From Treponema sp. (GTDB lineage: Bacteria; Spirochaetota; Spirochaetia; Treponematales; Treponemataceae): a stretch of DNA of 50,173 nt. How positions within the stretch are numbered: the stretch's first letter is position 1; every line of letters begins with the position of its first letter. Made by a program: the position numbers and the translations under genes. This document shows positions 8,503-15,146 of this stretch, one piece after another. The notes under the pieces are model-generated. The model had not been told where the DNA came from and searched no databases. It saw only the letters and a program-made list of their open reading frames with translations. Location: positions 1 to 50,173 of the forward strand of contig JAEDFM010000009.1 of NCBI GenBank assembly GCA_016292805.1. Reading direction: 5' to 3'.

Positions 8503-9180
8503 CTATTTGAAAAATTCTCCGTACTTTTTGCGGATTTCTTTTTCATCAGCATTAATTCTACTTAAGTGGTTGATTACAAGTTCTTTTGCAGCTGCACCAT
8601 TTTTAGAAATAATTGCATTTAGAATTTCTTTGTGATCATCCAGCAATGGAGTTGCAATAGAAGTATGAAGTTTTAATTCTCGGAAGCGGTCGTAGTGGAT
8701 GTTCATATTTTTTACCATAAGGTAAGTCTGCATTTTATCAGTAATTTGATACATCATACGGTGGAATTCATCATCCAGCTCCATGATTTTATCCTGAACC
8801 TGTTTGTTTATGTAGAATTCCTGAAGATTGATATTTTCTTCAAGCTTCTGAATATCTGAGGCAGTGGCAGCCTGGCAGGCTAATTCTGTAATCTGAGATT
8901 CAAGTGCAACACGAACAAAACGGGCTTCGTTTACCAGCTTCATATCTATAAGGCTTACAAGGCTTCCTTTCTGTGGAAAAACTTCAATAATCTTTGTTTT
9001 GCTCAATTCCTGTAAAGCTTCGTGAACTGGAGTCCTGGAAAGTTCCAGTTCGTCTGCTAAGTCCTGTTCGCTAAGCATACTGCCAGGTTTTAATTCCAGA
9101 TTAATAATATTGTGGTGAATAATTCTGTATGCGTAGTCTCTATTAGATTCCCGATCCAGTTTTTCTGATACCTTCATCAT
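8503..9180 (-). CDS. GntR-family regulator, FCD (FadR-C) type
   Basis: The N-terminal winged helix-turn-helix is typical of GntR: LKPGSMLSEQDLADELELSR then TPVHEALQELS, with the wing VFPQKGSLVSLI. The C-terminal all-helical FCD domain (about 85-225) keeps the pattern of acidic and His residues that binds a metal and a small carboxylate in this family (DDEFHRMMY; DDHKEIL; HLSRI near the end). These proteins usually repress sugar-acid or organic-acid genes. The ligand cannot be told here. An AGGA ribosome-binding site precedes the ATG. A perfect 14-bp palindrome upstream (9264-9277) is the likely operator, suggesting autoregulation. No obvious catabolic operon lies next to it. Confidence 0.85.
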   Translation of the reverse strand: MMKVSEKLDRESNRDYAYRIIHHNIINLELKPGSMLSEQDLADELELSRTPVHEALQELSKTKIIEVFPQKGSLVSLIDMKLVNEARFVRVALESQITELACQAATASDIQKLEENINLQEFYINKQVQDKIMELDDEFHRMMYQITDKMQTYLMVKNMNIHYDRFRELKLHTSIATPLLDDHKEILNAIISKNGAAAKELVINHLSRINADEKEIRKKYGEFFK

Positions 9181-9263
9181 TTTAACATCCTGAAATATAT
9201 ATATTTTTTTAAAACTTGACTTCCTTCATTCTTAGAATATCATAATAATATATTAATGAACTA

Positions 9264-9277
9264 GCATACTAGTATGC
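9264..9277. promoter_or_regulatory. Perfect 14-bp palindrome, candidate GntR operator
   Basis: GCATACTAGTATGC is fully self-complementary and lies 84 bp upstream of the GntR start, in a 148-bp AT-rich gap. FCD-type GntR sites are short palindromes with central TA or AC/GT, so the fit is good. On the minus strand a TTGCAT overlapping it could act as a -35. Confidence 0.5.
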
Positions 9278-9328
9278 AATAAGATAAAAATGAATGAAAT
9301 TAAAAACATTCACTGGAAGAACGCTTTT

Positions 9329-9907
9329 TCATTTTCGCTTAGTTACAGAGATTCCATCACCAACTTCGTAGAAAGTAGTTTCAAAATTTTCATTCGCCTT
9401 AAGGAATGCTATATACTTACGGATTTTTTTTACAAGCTTGATAGTACTGTAGTTGTGGGTAAGGCTTAGGTCTTCTACCATTCCGTGGAAAGAAAGGTTA
9501 TCGCTGATTACAACTCCACCTGGAGCAAGGTTTGCAGTAAATTTTTCGAAGTGCTTCTGATACTGGGCTTTTGGACCGTCTATGAAGATTAAATCAAATT
9601 CACCATCAATTTCTACCTGAGCTGCGTCTCCTAAAATGGCTGTAATGCGGTTGTCTAACCCCTGATCTACAAAATTCTGTTTTGCAGTAATATGGCGGTC
9701 TATATCCAATTCAATTGTGGTTACAGTTACATCTGGAGAAACTTTTGCAAATTCGCTGGCAGAAAAACCAATGGCAGTTCCAATTTCCAGAATTCGCTTA
9801 ATGTTATGGTCTTTTATGTACTGGCAGATAAAATCGATTCCCCCATCCCGCATAATTGGGATTGAGTTCTTTTTTGCATAGGTTTTAATGGCTGCTATTT
9901 CTTCCAT
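9329..9907 (-). CDS. O-methyltransferase family 3 (TrmR/YrrM- or COMT-like)
   Basis: A SAM-dependent O-methyltransferase of the caffeoyl-CoA/catechol type, the group that includes the tRNA 5-hydroxyuridine methyltransferase TrmR. The motifs are ILEIGTAIGFSA (SAM-binding glycine loop), TTIELD (acidic residue for the ribose), ILGDAAQ, and FDLIFIDGPKAQY (metal-binding Asp region) followed by GGVVISDN. I chose the ATG at 9907 rather than the upstream one at 9931, because GGAG lies 8 nt before it while the upstream ATG has no ribosome-binding site. The protein is then 192 residues. It is divergent from the EamA gene by about 60 bp. The substrate is not determined; TrmR-like tRNA modification is the most common role for stand-alone members of this size. 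Confidence 0.82.
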   Translation of the reverse strand: MEEIAAIKTYAKKNSIPIMRDGGIDFICQYIKDHNIKRILEIGTAIGFSASEFAKVSPDVTVTTIELDIDRHITAKQNFVDQGLDNRITAILGDAAQVEIDGEFDLIFIDGPKAQYQKHFEKFTANLAPGGVVISDNLSFHGMVEDLSLTHNYSTIKLVKKIRKYIAFLKANENFETTFYEVGDGISVTKRK

Positions 9908-9970
9908 AATTGTTGCTCCGTGTAACTTCATATATAATAAAGAAAAGGAAGGTAAAGGGGAAGATTGAAT

Positions 9971-10864
9971 ATGAAATTAAAGTTTTCTGAGACTACAAAA
10001 GGGATTTTATTACTTATTTTATCTGCATTTTTCTTTGCCCTTATGGCAGTTTTTGTACGCCTTTCCGGGGATATCTTTTTTGTACAGAAAGCATTTTTTA
10101 GAAATATAGTAGCTTTTGTGATTGCTCTTGCTGGTATACTAATTGATATAAAAAAACACGGCTATCAGGTGGCGGTAGTGCCAAAGGGCGCCTTTATCTA
10201 TCTTTTGTTGCGGGCAATTACAGGTTCAATTGGTATTTTTGGAAATTTTTATGCTGTAGACCGGCTTGTTTTGTCTGATGCAGCAATTCTTAATAAAATG
10301 GCACCTTTTTTTGCCATAGTTTTCAGCTTTGTTCTTATAAGAGAAAAGATTAAACCTGTTCCTCTGGCTGCAATTATAATTGCGTTTTTAGGTTCTATGC
10401 TGATTGTAAAACCAAGCTTTAATTTTTCACAAATGATACCAACTCTTGCAGGTTTTGCGGGGGGTGTAGGGGCAGGTTTTGCTTATGCCTGTGTGCGCAA
10501 GCTTAGTACCCTTAAGTGCAATGGAAAAATCATCATTCTGTTCTTTTCTGGCTTTAGTATGATGCTTTCCCTCCCATATATGATTGTAAGCTTTAATCCT
10601 ATGACCTGGCAGCAGATTGCTTTTCTTTGTTGTGCCGGGGCTTGTGCAGCAGGGGGACAGTTCTCTATTACTGCGGCTTATTATCATGCACCTGCCAGCA
10701 AAATTTCAATTTACGACTATACACAGATTATTTTCTCTACATTACTTGGCCTGATTTTCTTTGGACAGCTTCCAGATTATCTAAGTGTTATAGGTTATGT
10801 GATAATTATTTCTATGGCTCTTTTAAATTTCTTCTATAACAAGAAGGAACAGGAAAAAAAATAA
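9971..10864 (+). CDS. EamA/DMT-superfamily permease
   Basis: About 297 residues with ten predicted membrane segments in two EamA repeats, the usual plan of drug/metabolite transporters. The first repeat has the motif FALMAVFVRLSGD and the second ends with YDYTQIIFSTLLGLIFF. Conserved features are the RAITGSIG stretch and a positive loop between repeats. I place the start at ATG 9971, 10 nt after an AAAGGGG ribosome-binding site; an in-frame TTG at 9965 is too close. Members export amino acids, nucleosides or other metabolites. The substrate cannot be read from the sequence or the neighbours. Confidence 0.85.
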   Translation: MKLKFSETTKGILLLILSAFFFALMAVFVRLSGDIFFVQKAFFRNIVAFVIALAGILIDIKKHGYQVAVVPKGAFIYLLLRAITGSIGIFGNFYAVDRLVLSDAAILNKMAPFFAIVFSFVLIREKIKPVPLAAIIIAFLGSMLIVKPSFNFSQMIPTLAGFAGGVGAGFAYACVRKLSTLKCNGKIIILFFSGFSMMLSLPYMIVSFNPMTWQQIAFLCCAGACAAGGQFSITAAYYHAPASKISIYDYTQIIFSTLLGLIFFGQLPDYLSVIGYVIIISMALLNFFYNKKEQEKK

Positions 10865-10941
10865 GAAAAGTTTATAAATACTAAAGTTATTAATTGTCTT
10901 TAAATATTTGTAGTGATAAAATTAAATTATCAGGTAAATCC

Positions 10942-11430
10942 ATGGAAACTGATAGTCGCTTAACAAAACTACTTTCATCATTTGAACGCTACTACACAAT
11001 TGAAACAGACAATCCTACTCAACCCTTTAATGCAGAAGCATTTTTTAATGTTCACGGCGAACAGTATGTGCTTTTAAAAATTGCAAAAATAGCAGAAATG
11101 GATTCTAAAGATTATGTTTACTTTAAAGTGGAAGATAATCTTGATTCTGATAAATTACAGACTTTGGCTCAAACAGCATGGGATGCGGGAATTGCCAAAG
11201 TTGTTCCTTACAGCGGTCATCGAAATTCAGATGTAACATTAATTATTCTTGCCTATAAAATTGATGATGACACAAAAAAACTAATCAAAAAAATAAAATT
11301 CTATAAATCATATAAATTCAGCTTTTGGGGCTGGAGCCATTTCAGGTTGGTTGTAAAAGAACTTTCTTCAAACAAGATTTATTTCAACAGATTTGGGTCA
11401 GATTTGAAAAAAGTTCTTATCAACATATAA
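10942..11430 (+). CDS. Small conserved protein, possibly DUF8052-like
   Basis: The 162-residue protein has no signal peptide or membrane segment. It opens with a short helix (RLTKLLSSFERYYTIE), then alternating strands, and ends in a conserved-looking basic and aromatic region (KSYKFSFWGWSHFRLVVKEL, then KIYFNRFGSDLKK). That end resembles a family of unknown function found in Firmicutes and spirochaetes; the DUF8052 label is from memory and tentative. I prefer ATG 10942, which has AGG 7 nt upstream, over an in-frame TTG at 10894. It lies just upstream of cstA, but cstA has its own promoter-like sequence, so a functional link is not shown. Confidence 0.6.
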   Translation: METDSRLTKLLSSFERYYTIETDNPTQPFNAEAFFNVHGEQYVLLKIAKIAEMDSKDYVYFKVEDNLDSDKLQTLAQTAWDAGIAKVVPYSGHRNSDVTLIILAYKIDDDTKKLIKKIKFYKSYKFSFWGWSHFRLVVKELSSNKIYFNRFGSDLKKVLINI

Positions 11431-11467
11431 AAAACTTATAATCTATTTTCCAAGGGGGAAAATGAAA

Positions 11468-13231
11468 ATGTCAGCATTATTAATTATTCTTGCTGCTATT
11501 GCTTTACTTTTCGTTGGATATGTTTTCTACGGAAAGTGGCTTTCTAAACAGTGGGGTATTGATGAATCTATCGAAACTCCAGCTAAAAAAATGCCAGATG
11601 GCGTTGACTATGTAGAAGCTAAACCAGCTGTATTGATGGGACATCACTTCTCTTCAATTGCTGGTGCTGGTCCAATCAACGGTCCTATCCAGGCTGCTGT
11701 ATTTGGATGGGTTCCAGTATTCTTGTGGTGTGTAATCGGAGGTATTTTCTTCGGTGGTGTACACGATTACGGTTCTTTGTTTGCTTCTGTTCGTCATGAT
11801 GGTAAATCTGTTGGTGAAATCATCAAAGATTCAATGGGTAAAACAGCAAAGAAGTTGTTCATTATCTTTGCTTTGCTTGTATTGATTCTTGTAATTGCTT
11901 CTTTTGTAAACGTAGTAGCATCTACATTCTTCTCTACTGCAGATGATATTGCAAAAGCCGGAATGTCATTCGGTTTTGTAAAGAATCCTACTGGAAATCA
12001 GACAACAGCCATGATTTCTGTTCTCTTTATCGTGCTTGCTGTAGTATATGGTATTCTTACAAACAAATGTGGTCTTAAGACTCTTCCTGCAACAATCATT
12101 GGTATTGTGGGAATTGTAGGAATTGTTATTTTGGGTCTTAACTTCGGTATCGTAATGAACCGCACAGCATGGATTATCTTTGTTGCTGTGTATATTGCAG
12201 TTGCATCTTTGATTCCAGTATGGATCATGCTTCAGCCACGTGACTATCTTTCATCATTCCTTCTTTATGCAATGATGTTGATTGCTATCGTTGGTATCGT
12301 ATGGTCTGCATTTACAGGAAATGCTCGTGGAGTTCAGTTCAATCTTCCTGCATTTACAGGTTGGAAACAGTCTATTGGTACTATGTTCCCTGCATTGTTC
12401 ATTACAGTAGCTTGTGGTGCATGTTCAGGTTTCCACTCATTGATCGCTTCTGGTACAACTTCAAAACAGCTTGATAACGAAAAGAATGCTAAAGCAATCG
12501 GTTACGGTTCAATGTTGATTGAATCTGGTCTCGGTATTATTTCTTTGATCGCTATTGGTGTTGTTTCAAATCAGTTCCTTGTAAACATTGATGGTGTATG
12601 GTCATTCAAAGGATCTCCAGCTACTGCATTTGGTTCTGGTATCGCATTCCTATTCGGTAACGACGGAACTGTTGTTAACAGCACAATTAAGGCACTTCTT
12701 ACACTTGCAGTTTCTGTATTCGCACTTACATCTCTTGACTCAGCTACTCGTTTAAGCCGCTTTATGTTCTCTGAACTCTTCCTTAAAGATGGTGAAGCAA
12801 CATGGAAAGATGCTTCTGGTGTTCGCAAAGTTCTTGCAAATCCATTGTTCGGAACAGCTTTGATGGTTATCATCGGTTCTACACTTGGATTCCTCAAACT
12901 CTCTGCAATCTGGGGACTCTTTGGTGCTGCTAACCAGCTGCTTGCAGGTATTGCTCTTCTTGCTGTTGCTGCATGGCTTGGTCAGGTTGGAAAGAACAAC
13001 AAAATGTTCTATATTCCAATGGTATTCATGCTTGCTGCTACATTGACAAGCCTTGTACTTACTGTAATTGGTAAAATTAAAGCAATGGTTGCAGGTGCAA
13101 AAAACGCATTCTTCTGGGGCAACTGGTTCCAGTTAATCTTCGCTTCTGCAATGGTTATATTGGCTGTAATTCTTGTAATCGAAGGTGTTCAGACTTTCAT
13201 AAAACAGATTAAAGCTAAAAAGAATGCTTAA
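11468..13231 (+). CDS. cstA: CstA-family peptide/pyruvate transporter (carbon starvation protein)
   Basis: CstA-type inner membrane symporter. Members take up peptides or pyruvate when preferred carbon is short. The family signature is strong: an early GPI-containing loop (FSSIAGAGPINGPIQAAVFG), then GGVHDYGSLFASVRHDGKS, and later CGACSGFHSLIASGTTSKQ and LTSLDSATRLSRF. It has about 16-18 membrane segments in 587-589 residues, matching the shorter CstA class rather than the 700-residue E. coli protein. Two ATGs are close together (11462, 11468). The GGGGG site is 9 nt before the second and only 3 nt before the first, so I chose the second. A strong terminator follows. Codon use looks highly biased, suggesting high expression. 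Confidence 0.92.
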   Translation: MSALLIILAAIALLFVGYVFYGKWLSKQWGIDESIETPAKKMPDGVDYVEAKPAVLMGHHFSSIAGAGPINGPIQAAVFGWVPVFLWCVIGGIFFGGVHDYGSLFASVRHDGKSVGEIIKDSMGKTAKKLFIIFALLVLILVIASFVNVVASTFFSTADDIAKAGMSFGFVKNPTGNQTTAMISVLFIVLAVVYGILTNKCGLKTLPATIIGIVGIVGIVILGLNFGIVMNRTAWIIFVAVYIAVASLIPVWIMLQPRDYLSSFLLYAMMLIAIVGIVWSAFTGNARGVQFNLPAFTGWKQSIGTMFPALFITVACGACSGFHSLIASGTTSKQLDNEKNAKAIGYGSMLIESGLGIISLIAIGVVSNQFLVNIDGVWSFKGSPATAFGSGIAFLFGNDGTVVNSTIKALLTLAVSVFALTSLDSATRLSRFMFSELFLKDGEATWKDASGVRKVLANPLFGTALMVIIGSTLGFLKLSAIWGLFGAANQLLAGIALLAVAAWLGQVGKNNKMFYIPMVFMLAATLTSLVLTVIGKIKAMVAGAKNAFFWGNWFQLIFASAMVILAVILVIEGVQTFIKQIKAKKNA

Positions 13232-13253
13232 GTAAAAGATTAAGTTAAATATA

Positions 13254-13287
13254 AATACCCTGTCAGAAATGGCAGGGTATTTTTTTT
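13254..13287 (+). terminator. Rho-independent terminator of cstA
   Basis: A 12-bp stem (13254-13265 / 13270-13281, core ACCCTGTCA / TGGCAGGGT with one G-T pair) closed by a GAAA tetraloop, then a run of eight or more T. It lies between the cstA stop and the convergent thioesterase gene. Confidence 0.9.
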
Positions 13288-13311
13288 GCAGATTACAATG
13301 ATATATTTTAT

Positions 13312-13725
13312 CTAGTTGTTTTCTGGCAAAGTTTCAGCTAATGCTTTGTAGAATTCTGGAAAGTTTTTTTCCAGAACTACAGGACGACCATTAGCATCCA
13401 GGAAACAGTGCATGCTGCTGCCTGTAAATACAACTTCGCCTTTACATTTCATTTCATAACCGATAGTAAGCTTGAATGCAGAAATTTTTAATGCACGAAC
13501 TGAAACTTCAATAACATCTGGAAATGTTGTTGTTTTCTTATAATTAGCTTCAATTCCAATTACAGGAGAGCCCACACCAGATTCTTCCATTTTGTCGTAA
13601 CCATAGCCAATTTGTTCCATAAAATCAACTCGAGCTTCTTCCATAAAACGAATGTAGTTGGAATGATGAGTGATACCCATTTTGTCTGTTTCGTAATAAT
13701 TAACTTTGTGAATGTAAGGTTTCAT
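13312..13725 (-). CDS. YbgC-like acyl-CoA thioesterase (4HBT hot-dog fold)
   Basis: The 137-residue single hot-dog domain has the 4HBT signature YYETDKMGITHHSNYIRFME, where the Asp is the catalytic residue, followed by the long helix and the strands ending SSMHCFLDANGRPV. Members hydrolyse short- to medium-chain acyl-CoA and are often tied to envelope lipid metabolism. Length and motifs are standard. No ribosome-binding site is visible. A perfect TTGACA (13762-13757 on the minus strand) lies 31 nt before the ATG, which places transcription start within a few nucleotides of the start codon. This is probably another nearly leaderless gene. Confidence 0.85.
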   Translation of the reverse strand: MKPYIHKVNYYETDKMGITHHSNYIRFMEEARVDFMEQIGYGYDKMEESGVGSPVIGIEANYKKTTTFPDVIEVSVRALKISAFKLTIGYEMKCKGEVVFTGSSMHCFLDANGRPVVLEKNFPEFYKALAETLPENN

Positions 13726-13818
13726 AATATGTTTATTTTGACAGATTATGTAAAATTGTCAATATTTGCATCAGCTTATGCTTTTTATTTAAATATAATA
13801 AAATGTTATAATTTGTAA

Positions 13819-13924
13819 ATGGAGAGTTATCTGGATAAAAAAATTACTTAAGATTATTGAAGCAGCTGTTTCCAGAGGTTATAAATTCAAGCTGGATCAG
13901 ACTTTACCGAATTCCATCAGCTGA
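13819..13924 (+). pseudogene. Small ORF broken by a frameshift in an A7 run
   Basis: A perfect TATAAT (13807-13812) lies exactly 6 nt before ATG 13819, the leaderless arrangement seen at several genes here; TTTATT (13784-13789) could be the -35. The ATG frame stops after 10 codons. If the seven-A run at 13837-13843 is read one base shorter, the frame continues to a TGA at 13922-13924. It then gives a sensible 34-residue peptide (MESYLDKKLLKIIEAAVSRG, then YKFKLDQTLP...). It overlaps the 3' end of the opposite M15 gene by 21 bp. It may be a decayed gene, a slippage-controlled small protein or an assembly error. I cannot name a family. Confidence 0.35.
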
Positions 13925-14983
13925 GGTTGCTTTTGATTCTTCCATAGAAAAATAAATTAACTCGGGATGATATTCAAAATGCATATTGTCCCAGATGCCC
14001 CATTTTCCACCCCAAATAAAACCTTCTTCTTCAAATATTTTTATAACCGACTGAGGCGGCATCCAGCGGCGTTTTAATGGAGTTAACATCCAGTTTTCAG
14101 GATCCCGGTCTTTAGCCCAGCTCCAGTAAACATCCTTTCCCTGATAGGATTTTGGAAGAACATCCACAGCAATTCCAAGACTGTGAAAAGATTTTCTGTT
14201 TGTATTTGCAATTACCCGCCAGAAGTAGGCTTCGGTACTTCGCAAACCATCAATAAAAGTTTGAACTTCGGGATCAATTGCTGCCAGTTCCTGAATTCTA
14301 AGCTCAACTTTTTTAAGAGGAGCCTTGATGCGCTCATGTATGTTTATGCGCTTGCCCAAGAAAGTAGTGTGGGTAATATGGGTTTCCAGCTTTACACGGG
14401 ATGTACTGTCGTATATTGCATCAAAAAAGAACATTGGCGTGCCGGCTTCGTTTTTTCTGCTTTCGTTTGAGCCTAAAGATTTAAGCCGTTCTATCTGTTC
14501 TGGAGTAAAATCTGCGGGATCTGCCAGTGGGGCTTCGTAGGAATAGTGGTAGAGCAGAGTCCAGTATTTGTCTTTGTTGATTAATTCGTCCTGAGGCAGA
14601 AGGCTGCCGTTGCTCCAGTAGAGGGTTTCAATGCGAGGTCTGTCCCCGTTGTTACTCTGCAGCTTGAAATTGGAGGAAGGTCTGTCCCCGTTGTTACTCT
14701 GCAGCTTGGAATTGGAGGAAGGTCTGTCCCCATTGTTCGGAATTTCCATTGTGATTTTCCAATCCTGCAGGTCTTCCTGATATTCGGAAGTAAAAATTAT
14801 GTCTGGATAAGCTTTTTTGAATATGTACAGTTTGTCTGGTTCTTGTGGGATAACAGATTTTTGCTGTTTTGCTGTATTTTTTTTCCGGGAAAACAGGTTT
14901 TTAATACTGCTTTTTGCAAAAACAGGAAAAAAAAGAGAAAAAATCAGTGAAATTGAAAGCACTTTTTTTAAGGTAAGTTTCAT
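13904..14983 (-). CDS. M15-family D-Ala-D-Ala carboxypeptidase-like protein with 14-residue tandem repeat
   Basis: Exported zinc peptidase of the VanY/M15 type, which trims peptidoglycan stem peptides. It starts with a signal peptide (MKLTLKKVLSISLIFSLFFP). The catalytic region shows the zinc motif SFHSLGIAVDV (S-x-H-x-x-G-x-A-x-D) and, near the C-terminus, GGKWGIWDNMHFEYHPEL with the last zinc His. Between residues 75 and 120 the protein carries three copies of a 14-residue unit centred on NNGDRP, encoded by 42-bp DNA repeats built around the dispersed 12-mer. That stretch lies outside the catalytic domain and is probably a flexible linker. TATAAT lies 6 nt before the ATG without a ribosome-binding site, so the transcript is predicted leaderless. 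Confidence 0.82.
   Translation of the reverse strand: MKLTLKKVLSISLIFSLFFPVFAKSSIKNLFSRKKNTAKQQKSVIPQEPDKLYIFKKAYPDIIFTSEYQEDLQDWKITMEIPNNGDRPSSNSKLQSNNGDRPSSNFKLQSNNGDRPRIETLYWSNGSLLPQDELINKDKYWTLLYHYSYEAPLADPADFTPEQIERLKSLGSNESRKNEAGTPMFFFDAIYDSTSRVKLETHITHTTFLGKRINIHERIKAPLKKVELRIQELAAIDPEVQTFIDGLRSTEAYFWRVIANTNRKSFHSLGIAVDVLPKSYQGKDVYWSWAKDRDPENWMLTPLKRRWMPPQSVIKIFEEEGFIWGGKWGIWDNMHFEYHPELIYFSMEESKATSADGIR
14636..14737 (-). repeat. Tandem 42-bp repeat carrying the dispersed 12-mer (2.4 copies)
   Basis: AGGTCTGTCCCC occurs at 14636-14647, 14678-14689 and 14720-14731, exactly 42 bp apart. Two full 37-bp cores (GCAGCTTGRAATTGGAGGA + AGGTCTGTCCCC + RTTGTT) lie at 14659-14695 and 14701-14737, and a right half is at 14636-14653. 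The period is a multiple of three, so the M15 reading frame is kept. The same 37-bp core recurs outside genes at 22963-22999 and 50134-50170. Confidence 0.9.
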
Positions 14984-14989
14984 AATAGC

Positions 14990-14995
14990 ATTATA
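14990..14995 (-). promoter_or_regulatory. -10 element abutting the M15 start codon (leaderless)
   Basis: TATAAT on the minus strand followed by six bases and the ATG at 14983. The region upstream is AT-rich without a good -35. No ribosome-binding site is present. Confidence 0.5.
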
Positions 14996-15080
14996 TCACA
15001 TATTCAATTTGTATTATTTACAACAATAATTCATTTTTATAGTTTAAAATACAGTTTTACTTTGTAATTTCACCAAAAAA

Positions 15081-15109
15081 TTGACCTTAATTGTGTATTT
15101 CACTAAAAT
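15081..15109 (+). promoter_or_regulatory. Probable sigma-70 promoter of the glutamine synthetase gene
   Basis: TTGACC (15081-15086), 17-bp spacer, TAAAAT (15104-15109), 37 bp before ATG 15147. The short direct repeat TTTCACYAAAA occurs at about 15068 and 15098, 30 bp apart, and overlaps the promoter; it could be a regulator site. Confidence 0.6.
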
Positions 15110-15146
15110 AAAATCGTTGCAACGACGTAACAAAAGGACTTTTTTT

